Part shown: positions 52,129 to 61,391 of the stretch, piece after piece | Layout: each line of letters starts with the position of its first letter | How positions within the stretch are numbered: position 1 is the stretch's first letter | Origin: CAVUBL01 sp963739795 | GTDB lineage: Bacteria; Acidobacteriota; Thermoanaerobaculia; Multivoradales; DATKCC01 | Direction: 5' to 3' | Assembly (NCBI GenBank): GCA_963739795.1 | Contig: CAVUBL010000011.1 | Coordinates: forward strand, 522,569-586,568 | Length of the DNA: 64,000 nt | Notes under the pieces: generated by a model | The model's database searches: none | What the model was told of the DNA's origin: nothing | What the model saw: the letters and a program-made list of their open reading frames with translations, nothing else | Made by a program: the position numbers and the translations under genes

Positions 52129-53175
52129 ATGACCGGCGCCACCACCAAGAAACCCAGCGCACGTCGCAGGCTCCCCTCGCTGCTGCTGACGCTCCTCATC
52201 CTCCTGGCCGCATCTGGAACCGCCCATGCCGCTTCGTCTACCTCCACGCTCCCGGCACCGGCGGGCTTCGAGGGCCTCTGGAAGGGCCTCCTCCTGCTCG
52301 AGCCCGGCGCCATCGAGGTGGAGGTGGCGATGGAGCTCGCCCGTGACGAGCGAGACGGCACGGAACAGTGGGTGGGCTCGTTCGACCAGGAAGACCTCGG
52401 GATGCACTTCCAGCCCTTCGACCGGATCGAGGTCTCGAGAGACCGCATTCACCTCGAGCTTCTACGGGTGATCCCGCAAGCGGGACTGCGAATACCCCTG
52501 GCGTGGGATGCCCGGCTCTCCACCGACGGCCGGACGATCACCGGCACCTTCACGGAAGGCCACCGCAGCCCCGTGGCCTTCGTCCTCGAGCGGCTCGGTC
52601 CGCCGGGCTCCGAGCTCCCCGAGCCGAAGGTCTCCGACGTCGTCGACCTCTCGCCGGACGCCGCGGAGCTCGCAGCCCGTCTGAACCGGCATTCCGACTC
52701 GGTTCGTCTCGTCGCCCTGCTCTCGCCCACTTGCAGCAAGTGCCTCGCGGCGGCGGGGGTGCTGGAGCGCCACCTGATGCGCCGAATCGACGACTCGCGG
52801 CTCCGCGTGTACGTGGTGTGGGGACCCATGCTGGGCGACGAGACCCGCGAGGCGGCCCGCAAGGCGACCTCCCGGCTCACCGACCCCCGGGCGATCCATC
52901 TCTGGGACCCCGACACCGGCCTGAACCTGCGGGTGGCTCAGGCTCTTGGGCAGGAGCCTGAGGGCCCGGCCTGGGATGTGTTCATCCTCCTGCCCCCGGG
53001 TGCCGAGTGGCGCAACGGCCCGCCGCCCGGGGCGGACTATATGCACCTGTGGCGTGGCTACCCCGAGGAGCGCAGGCTCGATGCCGACGCCCTCGCGGAG
53101 AAGGTCCGGGCCCTGCTGGCGACGGCGCCTCCGGCCGAGGCCGCCACCCTCCGCGCACCCCGATCCGAGCCCTGA
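52129..53175 (+). CDS. Secreted thioredoxin-like protein in the lanthipeptide cluster
   Basis: A 348-residue protein, ATG 52129, after AGAAGGAG and 14 bases from lanM. A signal peptide (LPSLLLTLLILLAASGTAHA) precedes a beta-rich domain of about 130 residues (FEGLWKGLLLLEPGAIEVEV). The C-terminal part has a thioredoxin-like fold with a CxxC in LLSPTCSKCLAAAGVLERH. It probably acts on disulfides outside the membrane. In this setting it might process or protect the exported Cys-rich peptide, or belong to self-protection; no direct evidence for either. Confidence 0.72.
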   Translation: MTGATTKKPSARRRLPSLLLTLLILLAASGTAHAASSTSTLPAPAGFEGLWKGLLLLEPGAIEVEVAMELARDERDGTEQWVGSFDQEDLGMHFQPFDRIEVSRDRIHLELLRVIPQAGLRIPLAWDARLSTDGRTITGTFTEGHRSPVAFVLERLGPPGSELPEPKVSDVVDLSPDAAELAARLNRHSDSVRLVALLSPTCSKCLAAAGVLERHLMRRIDDSRLRVYVVWGPMLGDETREAARKATSRLTDPRAIHLWDPDTGLNLRVAQALGQEPEGPAWDVFILLPPGAEWRNGPPPGADYMHLWRGYPEERRLDADALAEKVRALLATAPPAEAATLRAPRSEP

Positions 53176-53413
53176 TCGGGAGCGGCGGCTGGCGCCAGCC
53201 GGTCTGCCTGCGACCCGCTTGACACACTGCGGCATCGGTCTCTAGCATGGCGTGCGGGCGCTCTCGCCCACGATCTCGTCCAGGCGCTCGCCCGCTCGCC
53301 GCGCCCCGGCACTCGCCGTCCTCCCCACCTCGCGGTTCCCCGGCCGGCGCTCCGGCGATGCCCCCGCAGTGCTGAAGATAGGCACTCCGAGACGCTCCGA
53401 GAAAGGACACGAC

Positions 53414-55576
53414 ATGGTCACGCTAGAGACCGCTCCGACCACCGACCCCGGGAAGCTCACAATCACCGACGGCATCGCCTGGCTGGTGCTCGACGACCCG
53501 GCGAAGAAGGTCAACACGCTGTCGAGTCGCATGTTCGGCTGGTTCGAGGAGCAGCTCGCCAGGATCGAGGACCGGACCGAGAAGGGCGCCCTGCGGGGCG
53601 TCGTCATCCTGTCGGGCAAGCCGGGCACCTTCGTGGCCGGCGCCGACATCGAGGAGCTCGGCGAGCTCACCGACGAGCGTCAGGTCCTGGAGCTCCTCGA
53701 GCGTGGCCACGCCTTCACCCGCCGCCTCGGCGCGCTCCCCTGCCCGACGGTGGCGGCCATCGAGGGCGCCTGCCTGGGAGGCGGGCTCGAGCTCGCCCTG
53801 GCGTGCGACTTCCGGGTCGCCGCCGACACCGACAAGACCCGCCTCGGTCTGCCCGAGGTCCAGCTCGGGCTCATCCCGGGGCTCGGCGGCACCCAGCGGC
53901 TGCCCCGGTTGATCGGCGTGCCCGACGCCCTCGACCTGATCCTGACCGGCAAGCGGGTCGATGCCAGGAAGGCCCGCCGTCTGGGCCTGGTGGACGACAC
54001 CTGCGCCTCCCAGGATCTCCGCCAGGCGGCGGTGCGCCTCGTCGAGCGGGGCAAGGGAGCGGTCCGGCGCGGCAAGAAGCCCCTCGCCAAGCGGGCCGCG
54101 GACCTCGCGGCGCGCACGCCGTGGGCCAAGAAGCTCGTCTACGGCAAGGCCCGCGAGCAGGTGCTGTCGAAGACCGGCGGCCACTACCCGGCGCCGCTCG
54201 TGGCCCTCGACGTCGTCCGCGAGGGCATGGATCTGCCCCTCGACCGGGCGCTCGAGCTCGAGGCCGGGGCGTTCACCCGGCTGGTCACCTCCGACGTCGC
54301 CAAGAACCTGATCGGCATCTTCTTCATGAAGAACGACGTCGAGGGGCGTGCCGCGAAGCTCGCCAAGGCCGGCCGGACGGTGGAGCGGATCGGCGTCCTC
54401 GGCGCTGGCCTCATGGGCGGCGGCATCGCCCAGGTGCTGGCCCAGAAAGGGCGCCAGGTAGTGGTCAAGGACCGGGACGAGGCGAGCCTCGCCCGGGGCC
54501 TCGAAGGGATCTCCAAAGTCTTCACCGAGCGGGTCCGCCGGCACCGCATGAGCGAGATCGAGTTGCGCACGGCAATGGCCCGCATTCACACCACCACCGA
54601 GGACGGGCTCTTCGAGCGCACGGACTTCGTCATCGAGGCGGTGTTCGAGGATCTGGAGGTCAAGCGCTCGGTGATCCGGGAGATCGAGGCCGTCGCCCCC
54701 GAGCGCCTGATCTTCGCCTCCAACACCTCGACCATCCCCATCACCCGGCTGGCCGAGGCCTCCCGCCGACCCGAGAACGTGGTCGGCATGCACTTCTTCT
54801 CGCCGGTCCACAAGATGCCGCTCCTCGAGGTGATCCGTCACCCGGCCACCTCCGAGGAGACCCTGGCGACCACGGTGGCGATCGGCCGCGAGATGGGCAA
54901 GACCGTGATCGCGGTGAACGACGGCCCGGGCTTTTTCACCAGTCGGGTGCTCGGCCCGTTCGTCAACGAGGCGGCGTGGATCCTCACCCAGGGCGCGTCG
55001 ATCGAGGCCATCGACCGGGCGCTGCGCGGCTGGGGCTGGCCGGTGGGCCCCCTCGAGCTGCTGGACGAGGTGGGCCTCGACATCGCCCATCACGCCGGCG
55101 AGGTGATGCTGCCCTACCTGGGGGATCGGGTGGCGCCGCCGCCGGTCCTCGCCCGGATGATCGAGGAAGGCCGCAAGGGCCGCAAGGCGGGCAAGGGCTT
55201 CTACGACTACTCGGGGCACGAGAAGCGCCCCGACCCGAGGGTCTACGAGCTCCTGGGTTGGAAGGCGCACGAGGTGCCGGCCGAGGAGATCGTGGAGCGT
55301 TGCTGGCTCCAGATGCTCAACGAGGTCGCCCGCACCATCGAGGACGGGGTGATCGAGAACCCCGTGGACATCGACATCGGGGTGATCTTCGGGTTCGGTT
55401 TCCCGCCCTTCCGCGGCGGCATCCTCAAGGCCGCCGACCGCCTGGGGATCGCGGCCGTGGTCGAGAAGCTCGAAGGCTACGCCGAGCGCTACGGCGAGCG
55501 CCTGGCGCCGGCCACGCTCCTTACCACCATGGCTGCCGAGGGGAAGACGTTCCACGGCCTCCTGGGGCGGGACTGA
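53414..55576 (+). CDS. fadJ: Bifunctional enoyl-CoA hydratase/3-hydroxyacyl-CoA dehydrogenase
   Basis: A 720-residue protein with ATG 53414. The N-terminal hydratase/isomerase domain carries FVAGADIEELGEL (oxyanion hole), IEGACLGGGLELALACDFR and GLGGTQRLPRLIG. The dehydrogenase domain begins IGVLGAGLMGGGIAQVLA (NAD-binding), with ASNTSTIPITRLA, VVGMHFFSPVHKMPLLEV and the C-terminal VNDGPGFFTSRVLGPF. It catalyses the second and third steps of fatty acid beta-oxidation with a thiolase, which is not in the window. Confidence 0.93.
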   Translation: MVTLETAPTTDPGKLTITDGIAWLVLDDPAKKVNTLSSRMFGWFEEQLARIEDRTEKGALRGVVILSGKPGTFVAGADIEELGELTDERQVLELLERGHAFTRRLGALPCPTVAAIEGACLGGGLELALACDFRVAADTDKTRLGLPEVQLGLIPGLGGTQRLPRLIGVPDALDLILTGKRVDARKARRLGLVDDTCASQDLRQAAVRLVERGKGAVRRGKKPLAKRAADLAARTPWAKKLVYGKAREQVLSKTGGHYPAPLVALDVVREGMDLPLDRALELEAGAFTRLVTSDVAKNLIGIFFMKNDVEGRAAKLAKAGRTVERIGVLGAGLMGGGIAQVLAQKGRQVVVKDRDEASLARGLEGISKVFTERVRRHRMSEIELRTAMARIHTTTEDGLFERTDFVIEAVFEDLEVKRSVIREIEAVAPERLIFASNTSTIPITRLAEASRRPENVVGMHFFSPVHKMPLLEVIRHPATSEETLATTVAIGREMGKTVIAVNDGPGFFTSRVLGPFVNEAAWILTQGASIEAIDRALRGWGWPVGPLELLDEVGLDIAHHAGEVMLPYLGDRVAPPPVLARMIEEGRKGRKAGKGFYDYSGHEKRPDPRVYELLGWKAHEVPAEEIVERCWLQMLNEVARTIEDGVIENPVDIDIGVIFGFGFPPFRGGILKAADRLGIAAVVEKLEGYAERYGERLAPATLLTTMAAEGKTFHGLLGRD

Positions 55577-55591
55577 GCAAGAAAGGGCGCC

Positions 55592-55777
55592 ATGATCTTC
55601 TCCATCGTCCTCTACGGCCTGTTCACCCTCCTCGCCACGGTGAGTATCTTCTGGATCGTCCGCTACCACTACACGACCGGCCGGGCCGTCGTCTGGTCGG
55701 TCGTCACCCTGGTCGGCTTCGCCGTCCTCGCCTTCTGGGTGATCTGGCTCCTGCGCACCGCCGCGGCGGGAGGGTAG
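55592..55777 (+). CDS. Small two-helix membrane protein
   Basis: A 61-residue protein made almost wholly of two membrane helices (FSIVLYGLFTLLATVSIFWI and VVWSVVTLVGFAVLAFWVIW). It starts 15 bases after the fadJ stop and is probably cotranscribed. Function unknown. Confidence 0.65.
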   Translation: MIFSIVLYGLFTLLATVSIFWIVRYHYTTGRAVVWSVVTLVGFAVLAFWVIWLLRTAAAGG

Positions 55778-55784
55778 CTGGACC

Positions 55785-55870
55785 GAGCCTGAGCCGGGTC
55801 AGGCTCGGGGTCGGGTCGGGGCTGAGCCTGAACCCGACCTGAACCCGACCGGGCCCAGCCGGGGCCGGGC
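55785..55870. terminator. GC-rich palindromic block between convergent genes
   Basis: Nested inverted repeats AGGCTC (55801-55806) with GAGCCT (55824-55829), and GGTCGGGT (55809-55816) with ACCCGACC (55832-55839 and again 55843-55850), fill the gap between convergent genes. It probably serves as a two-way terminator. Confidence 0.45.
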
Positions 55871-55926
55871 GCGGGCAGAGTGGGGGAACGGAGGCCTTGC
55901 GGGAGGAGGCCGCCGAGACGTCCGGC

Positions 55927-56172
55927 TCAGTGCCGGACGATCTCCTCGGCGTCTTCGTGCTTGCCTTCGGTGTATCGCTTGACCAGCTTCTGCTCCTCGG
56001 CGTCGTGGCGCAGGAGCACGACCCGCTCGAACTTGTCCTTTTGCTCGGACGCGAACTTCGACGCCTGCTCCAGATCCTCGAACTCCTGCGTCTGGTGCTC
56101 GGCGATGGGGAGCGCCTTCTTGCCGTCCTCAGAAACCTTGGGCACGTTGTACAGATAGACCTCGAAAGCCAC
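55927..56172 (-). CDS. Small cytoplasmic protein, unknown function
   Basis: An 81-residue charged protein. GTG 56172 is chosen because GGAAGGAGG precedes it. A beta strand start (VAFEVYLYNVPKV) is followed by a helix (FEDLEQASKFASEQKDKF) and VVLLRHDAEEQKLVKRYTEG. It looks like a small alpha-beta fold. No family recognised. Confidence 0.65.
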   Translation of the reverse strand: MAFEVYLYNVPKVSEDGKKALPIAEHQTQEFEDLEQASKFASEQKDKFERVVLLRHDAEEQKLVKRYTEGKHEDAEEIVRH

Positions 56173-56534
56173 CGTCAATCCTCCTTCCGTGAATCTCGCC
56201 CGAGCCGCCCGCCGCGGGCGCCCGGGCCTTGAGTTTCGGCGCAGTTTACCGAATCCGCTCGAAGCGGCGCGAGGCGAAGCCCTCGCCACCTCGGCGACCG
56301 TTCACCCTACAAGTGCTCGTCAGGGGCTGGAACGCGTCAGGGGCGACCTGGTTTCGAGCGGCTGACACCTCTCGTCGAGAGCTGTGGTGCTCAGTCCACG
56401 CCCGGCCAGGAGGCGCGTCGGAACCTCCGTCTGGAGCGTGGCGGTTTGGGTCTTGGCCTTCATGATCGAACGCAGCTCAGGAGTCTGCCGGGGGCGAGGT
56501 CGACGGCTCGAGTTGCGGCCGATCGCCGCGCCTC
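56173..56534. other. Stretch downstream of cas2, no CRISPR array
   Basis: In type I-C loci the array usually follows cas2. These 362 bases hold no tandem direct repeats of the kind expected and no GAAAC-ended repeat units in series. On the minus strand a 47-codon open frame (56463-56320, MKAKTQTATLQTEVPTRLLA and so on) is present with a weak ribosome binding site; I cannot tell if it is real. Confidence 0.6.
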
Positions 56535-56825
56535 TCACGCGATCATGGGGCCTTCGGGGTCGAGGACGTTCTTGATGCCGTGGTGCTCGACGCGCCGGCG
56601 CCAGTTGCGGCCCAGGTAGTAGAAGCGCAGGCTGTCCTCGGTCGGCTCGTAGGTCTTGAGCAGCTTGGCCCGCAGCACGGTCCAGTCCGCCGGGTCCACC
56701 AGGCACTCGAAGACCGAGTTCTGAACCCGCTGGCCGTAGTTCTCGCAGGTCTTGGCCACCCGCCGCAGGCGCCGACGCCCTTCGGCCTTGACGGTGGAGA
56801 CGTCGTAGGTCACCAGGACGACCAC
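56535..56825 (-). CDS. cas2: CRISPR-associated endonuclease Cas2
   Basis: A 96-residue protein starting MVVLVTYDVSTVKAEGRRRL, with the ferredoxin-like fold and conserved Asp of Cas2, and YGQRVQNSVFECLVD as in type I-C proteins. With Cas1 it forms the spacer integration complex. It is the last gene of the operon, 9 bases after cas1. Confidence 0.95.
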   Translation of the reverse strand: MVVLVTYDVSTVKAEGRRRLRRVAKTCENYGQRVQNSVFECLVDPADWTVLRAKLLKTYEPTEDSLRFYYLGRNWRRRVEHHGIKNVLDPEGPMIA

Positions 56826-56834
56826 CGCGTCTCC

Positions 56835-57875
56835 TCAGCGCGGGACGTAGGGCGGGTAGGCGTCCAGGTCACCCCGCAGGTGGCGGGCCAGGAGCCTTGC
56901 CTGGAGCTGGAAGAGCAGGCCAAGGCTGATCGTCTCGCCGAGGAACGGGTGGGTCACCTCGGCCTGCTTGCGCTCCTGGTAGGCGACGAGCACCGTCTTG
57001 CGGGTCGCCTCGTCCATGGAGACGCCTCCGGATTCTCCGATCTCGAACCCGTCCGGGCGTACCTGGCGACGGTTGATGAGCGCGAGCACGAGGCGGTCGG
57101 CCAGGGGCGCGCGCAGCTCCTCCATCAGGTCGAGAGCCAGGCTCGAGCGGCCGGAGCGGTCCCGGTGGAGGAAGCCGACCTGCGGATCGAGACCCGTGGC
57201 CTCGAGGGCCGAGGTCACGTCGTGGCGCAGGAGCGTGTAGACGAAGGAGAGCAGGGCGTTGACCGGATCGAGGGGTGGCCGGCGGCTTCGGCCGCGGAAG
57301 GCGAAGGCCTCCTCGTCGGGCAGGACCAGCGCCGGAAAGGCCGCGAAGTAGGCGCGGGCGGCCGTGCCCTCGAGGCCCCGGACCGCGTCCAGGTCTCCGG
57401 CGCGCTCCACCTCCCGGGCCAGCGCCGCCAGAGCCGAAACCGATTCGGGGCGCGGGTCCGAAGCCGCCTCCGGGCCCTCCGCCGGCCTTTCCCGGAGCGA
57501 GCGCTGGAGCACCCGGCGGCTGTTGATCACCTTGGCCAGAACGATCGAGCGGGCGATCGCGGCGGCCCCGTCCGGGTCGTCGGCGCGGCGGTACTGTTCG
57601 CGCCGGAGCAGCACGTTGCCCGAGACCGGTCCCACCACCCGGGCCAGAAACCGCCCGTGGCTGGAGAGGTAGCTCACCGCCACCCCGCGCTCGCCGCAGG
57701 CGCCGAGGAGGAACGGGCTGGTCCCGACGTTGCCGAAGCAGACGATGCCGTCCAGGTTGAGGAGCGGCACCCGCAAGAGCGTCTCGCCCTCGGCCCGGAC
57801 CACCGCGGTCTCGCCCTCCTTCGCCAGGTACGCGCCCTGGGTGGTGACGAACAGAGTGTTCAGGTGGCGCTTCAC
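56835..57875 (-). CDS. cas1: CRISPR-associated integrase Cas1 (type I-C)
   Basis: A 346-residue protein. GTG 57875 has GGAGGGAG before it and starts VKRHLNTLFVTTQGAYLAKE, the usual I-C Cas1 N-terminus. The catalytic region includes NALLSFVYTLLRHDVTSALE, GLDPQVGFLH and LDLMEELRAPLADRLVL, with the conserved Glu, His and Asp. It cuts and joins spacer ends at the array. The frame is intact. Confidence 0.95.
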   Translation of the reverse strand: MKRHLNTLFVTTQGAYLAKEGETAVVRAEGETLLRVPLLNLDGIVCFGNVGTSPFLLGACGERGVAVSYLSSHGRFLARVVGPVSGNVLLRREQYRRADDPDGAAAIARSIVLAKVINSRRVLQRSLRERPAEGPEAASDPRPESVSALAALAREVERAGDLDAVRGLEGTAARAYFAAFPALVLPDEEAFAFRGRSRRPPLDPVNALLSFVYTLLRHDVTSALEATGLDPQVGFLHRDRSGRSSLALDLMEELRAPLADRLVLALINRRQVRPDGFEIGESGGVSMDEATRKTVLVAYQERKQAEVTHPFLGETISLGLLFQLQARLLARHLRGDLDAYPPYVPR

Positions 57876-57889
57876 GAGCCGCTCCCTCC

Positions 57890-58591
57890 TCAGGTCGGCG
57901 CGGTCGCCTCGTCGGCCAGGGCCTCCCGGAGAGAGGCGGCCAGGAAGCTCCGGGCCGAGCGCTCCGGCGCGTGGGGCAGGCAGACGGGCAGCAGCGAGCA
58001 GCGCTCGCAGCGGGCATCGGCGACGGGCGGCGGGGTGACACCGGAGGCCACCAGCTCGTGGAAGCGGGCCGCGGCCTCCTCGGTCCGGCGCCGCAGCTCC
58101 GGGTCGAAGGCGACGACCGTCCGCCGCTTGCGCCGGCCATAGAAGAGGGCGCCCTCGGGCACCGAGGTCTCCAGCATCTCCTCCAGGCACAGAGCCTGGG
58201 CGCAGAGCTGCACCGCGTCGTAGGCCCCCGGCTTGGGAAGGCCCCGCTTGTGCTCGACGGGAAACGGCCGCCAACGCCCGTCGAGCCCGGGGATCACCGC
58301 GCCGGCGGCGGCCGCGGCGTCGCCCTCGAGCCGGTGAAGCTCCACGGTGTCCGCCCGTCCCACCAGGCCCAGGCGCAAGCTCCGGAGGGGCAACCCCCGG
58401 GCGATGCGCACCGAGCCGCGCGACTCCGACTCCCGCTCGTCCACCCGCTCGTGGAGCACCCGCCCCTCGGCGGTGAAGCGGTTCTCCAACCAGATTCCCT
58501 CGACGTGGATCAGCGCCGCCTGCCGCTCGCAGTAGAGCAGGTGCTGGAGCCCCGAGAGGGGGAGCAGGTCGGATTCGGGGGTCATGCTCAT
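57890..58591 (-). CDS. cas4: CRISPR-associated exonuclease Cas4
   Basis: A 233-residue protein with the Fe-S Cys set: one Cys in LLYCERQA near the N-terminus and three near the C-terminus in RCERCSLLPVC. The nuclease motif is seen around GRADTVELH and FPVEHKRGLPK. Cas4 selects and trims new spacers by their PAM before Cas1-Cas2 joins them. It overlaps cas7 by four bases. Confidence 0.94.
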   Translation of the reverse strand: MSMTPESDLLPLSGLQHLLYCERQAALIHVEGIWLENRFTAEGRVLHERVDERESESRGSVRIARGLPLRSLRLGLVGRADTVELHRLEGDAAAAAGAVIPGLDGRWRPFPVEHKRGLPKPGAYDAVQLCAQALCLEEMLETSVPEGALFYGRRKRRTVVAFDPELRRRTEEAAARFHELVASGVTPPPVADARCERCSLLPVCLPHAPERSARSFLAASLREALADEATAPT

Positions 58592-59508
58592 ACCCTGACG
58601 TCGATCGAGACCCCAGAAGGAAGATCGCTGGAATCCACCGCGACGGTGTAGTCACTGAACTCCCGTGGCGGTTGGCTCGGGTCGTTCGGCACCACGGTGA
58701 CACGCTCGAACAGCTTGTGCGACGGTGCATTGCCGAGCTGGCTCTGATGTTCGAAGACGACCAGCTTTTGGGTGGCCATCTCGCCGCGGGTGGCGGAATG
58801 GTCCTGGTCGAACATCATCTGGAGCGCCTGCCAGAAGACGTCCAGGTCAGCCCGGGTGAAGCCCGTGTCGGCAGCCAGGAAAGGCGAGACGAAGCCGTGG
58901 GCACGATAGAGCCCGTACGGGACGATCTGCTTGTTGCCCATCGTGCCGGTCACCTGGCTGTGCTTCTCGATCTGCTGGTCGGCCTCCCTCTGCGTGGCCA
59001 CCGCCTTGCGGACGATGGACTCCTCGAGCGACGTGATCGGATCGATGGAGCGCGAGAAGGTGAGCTGCACGGGGCCGCGAACCTGGCCGCAATTGATGTC
59101 CAGCGTCAGAACGGCGCCGAAGGTGCGGATGTCGTAGAAGGTCTGGCACATCCAGGCGCGGGCCTTCTGGAGATTGTCGAGCTTCTTCTCTTTCGCGCTC
59201 TCATCCAACGCGAGCCCCTCCGCCTCGTAGGCCTCCCGATGGAATTGCTCCAGGACGCCATGATGCTTGACGTAGATCCGGTAGCCGGGCTCCGGCTCAC
59301 CCGTCGTCGGATCGGTCTTGAGCAGGCTCACAAAGTCCCGGACCTTACGCTTCAGGCTCACGTCCGAGACGAGACCGTGGCCGGTCTCTGGATCGATTCT
59401 GGGAGCGTTTCCGGCATCCGGATCGCCGTTCGGGTTGCCGTTCTTGACGTCATAGAGCAGCACGAAGTCGTAACGTCGATCGACTGGGCCGTTGGCCGTG
59501 GTGGTCAT
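58588..59508 (-). CDS. cas7: Type I-C Cascade subunit Cas7 (Csd2)
   Basis: A 306-residue protein starting at ATG 59508. It begins with the Cas7 RAMP-like RRYDFVLLYDVKNGNPNGDP and contains TFGAVLTLDINCGQVRGPVQ and GTMGNKQIVPYGLYRAHGFV, hallmarks of I-C Cas7. Several copies coat the crRNA. The frame is intact and its start overlaps the cas8c stop. Confidence 0.95.
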   Translation of the reverse strand: MTTTANGPVDRRYDFVLLYDVKNGNPNGDPDAGNAPRIDPETGHGLVSDVSLKRKVRDFVSLLKTDPTTGEPEPGYRIYVKHHGVLEQFHREAYEAEGLALDESAKEKKLDNLQKARAWMCQTFYDIRTFGAVLTLDINCGQVRGPVQLTFSRSIDPITSLEESIVRKAVATQREADQQIEKHSQVTGTMGNKQIVPYGLYRAHGFVSPFLAADTGFTRADLDVFWQALQMMFDQDHSATRGEMATQKLVVFEHQSQLGNAPSHKLFERVTVVPNDPSQPPREFSDYTVAVDSSDLPSGVSIDVRV

Positions 59509-61391
59509 GGGGTGTCTCCTGCGTTCTCGGACGCGAGATCGTCTGTTTCGGGTTCCGCTGCGATCCCTGGCGCATGTTCGGCCCGCCAGGCTTTCCGCTC
59601 TTCCTTCGGCATCCACAGCCAGTGGCGCATCTGGTGGTAACCGAGAATGAACAGGCCCTGGTCCTCGAGGCTCAGATGAGCCGGATAGCCGCCGTCTTCC
59701 GCCTTGAATGGCTCGTGCAGATCGTCGAGCAGGCCCTTGTAGAACCTCGCCTTACCCGGAGCATTGTCGCGGAGCTTTCGGACGTGGTGCAGGGCGTTCT
59801 TGTCGAGGCGGACGAAGGCCGAGCGGGGCGCGGCCGAGGCCCCGGAAAAATAGCGGTCCACCACGGTCGCGTTGACCTGTCCGAGCGCTTCCTCCTGAAT
59901 CCGTTCGATCACCGCCATCAGCCGGCCCAGGACGTAGCCCGGGTTGGTGTTGGTTGGGTCCATGGCTCGGGTCACCTCCTGGTATCGGTAGCGCGCATCC
60001 GGAAGTGTGCGGCGCCGCCGGTTGAGAACCGCCTTGATCCAACGCGCGCGGGCATCGCGACGCTCGAGGTCCGCCCAGTCCCTGCGCCCCATCTCGGAGC
60101 GCGTCCGCGCGATCGCCCGTTGGAGAAGAGCGAGAGGGTAGAGGCTGCCGTCGAGCGCCGACCGCACGACCTGGGAGGCGAGGTTCTTGGGAAGTCGCCG
60201 TTCGTCGCCGCGGACGGCGAGAGAGCGGAGCATGCTCCGTAGCGGGATCTGAGGGGGAAGCTCGCCGCGTTTCGGTCTCGGCGTGTTCCGCACGAGGTCG
60301 AGATCGGAAAAGTGACGGCTCAAGTTGCGCTGAACGTCGTCGAGAGTCGACTCGAACCAATCGCGGACGATCGCCCGTCCCTGGGCTCCGGACAGGGTCA
60401 GCGCATAGAACGTGCTCGGTGGAAGCTCGCGCGCCGGTTTCCCTCGCCAGATCGCGCGATAGACGTCGGCCACCATGTCGGGATCGGCTTCGAGCAGGCC
60501 TCGCAAAGAACCCAAGAAGTCTTCGCTACGCGCGTCAGAAGCCCAGAAACAGACCAGGGTGTCCTCCCCGAGCAGGAAGTTCCGCCGTGGAAGCGCGTTC
60601 CCTGGATGCCGGGGATCCGGCCAGGCTGGATGGAGGAGACGGTTCAAGGCCGTGCCATAAGCCTCCGCGGCCTCCCGGGAGACCGGCGCGTTCTCGTTCC
60701 CGCTCCAGCCGTAGGACTCGAAGGCGCTCGAGTTGAACGAGACGAGAGGAACGCCGCTCGACGTCGCTCCCGGGAGCCTCTTCAACTGAACGTGAAGGCT
60801 CCCCGGCGTACAGGGCTCGCCGGTGACGAGGCACCGAGCTTCGGCTCCCTCTTGGCGCTCGCGAAGCGATCTCCAATACTCCTTGACCGCCGGTCGGTCG
60901 GTCACCAGGAGATCGACGTCCGGCTCGTAGACGAAGGCGAAGAGGTCGTTGGGCGCGCACTCCTCTGGAAGGTCGATCTTCTGACGACCCTCGGCCACCG
61001 AACGGAGCATCTCCGCGACGGCTTGGGCCCCTTCGTCACCCGTCGCCTCGGCGCAGGCTTCCACCTGCTCTCGAAACAGGGCGGCGCGCGCCTCGAGCTT
61101 GGCCTCGGAGCGCTTCCCCGCGGGGTCGAGACCGAAGACGTACTCGGCCTTGTCGACGAGGAAAAAGGCGAGGTCGCCACTCGTGCGAACGGGCTGCCGA
61201 GGCACCGGGAACGACTTGGGGCGGGGCTTGCCCTTCTTGCCGGCGGGTGGTGGCGTGTGCGTGGGCACGAAGGGCAGGGCGTTGCCGGTCGTGCTGACCG
61301 GTACCAGCCAGGCGACCGGCTTCGGCTCGTAGTCCGGATCGGCGACCAGGTCCTCGCGCTGGGCGAGCTCGTAGAGAGCTTGCAGGATCAC
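59505..61391 (-). CDS. cas8c: Type I-C Cascade large subunit Cas8c (Csd1)
   Basis: A 628-residue protein beginning MILQALYELAQREDLVADPD, typical of Csd1. It includes LVSFNSSAFESYGWSGNENA, TFYALTLSGAQGRAIVRDWF and a C-terminal helical bundle (LILGYHQMRHWLW-like). In type I-C the large subunit reads the PAM, and an internal start makes the small Cas11 subunit. A possible internal start lies in the last third near the Met of MDPTNTNPGYVLGRLM, which resembles the Cas11c start region. The start overlaps the cas5c stop by four bases. Confidence 0.94.
   Translation of the reverse strand: MILQALYELAQREDLVADPDYEPKPVAWLVPVSTTGNALPFVPTHTPPPAGKKGKPRPKSFPVPRQPVRTSGDLAFFLVDKAEYVFGLDPAGKRSEAKLEARAALFREQVEACAEATGDEGAQAVAEMLRSVAEGRQKIDLPEECAPNDLFAFVYEPDVDLLVTDRPAVKEYWRSLRERQEGAEARCLVTGEPCTPGSLHVQLKRLPGATSSGVPLVSFNSSAFESYGWSGNENAPVSREAAEAYGTALNRLLHPAWPDPRHPGNALPRRNFLLGEDTLVCFWASDARSEDFLGSLRGLLEADPDMVADVYRAIWRGKPARELPPSTFYALTLSGAQGRAIVRDWFESTLDDVQRNLSRHFSDLDLVRNTPRPKRGELPPQIPLRSMLRSLAVRGDERRLPKNLASQVVRSALDGSLYPLALLQRAIARTRSEMGRRDWADLERRDARARWIKAVLNRRRRTLPDARYRYQEVTRAMDPTNTNPGYVLGRLMAVIERIQEEALGQVNATVVDRYFSGASAAPRSAFVRLDKNALHHVRKLRDNAPGKARFYKGLLDDLHEPFKAEDGGYPAHLSLEDQGLFILGYHQMRHWLWMPKEERKAWRAEHAPGIAAEPETDDLASENAGDTP

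Noticed and set aside
56320..56463. 47-codon frame after cas2 as a peptide gene or a last CRISPR repeat
   Set aside because: The ribosome binding site is weak and no repeat is present in more than one copy; evidence is too thin to call either.
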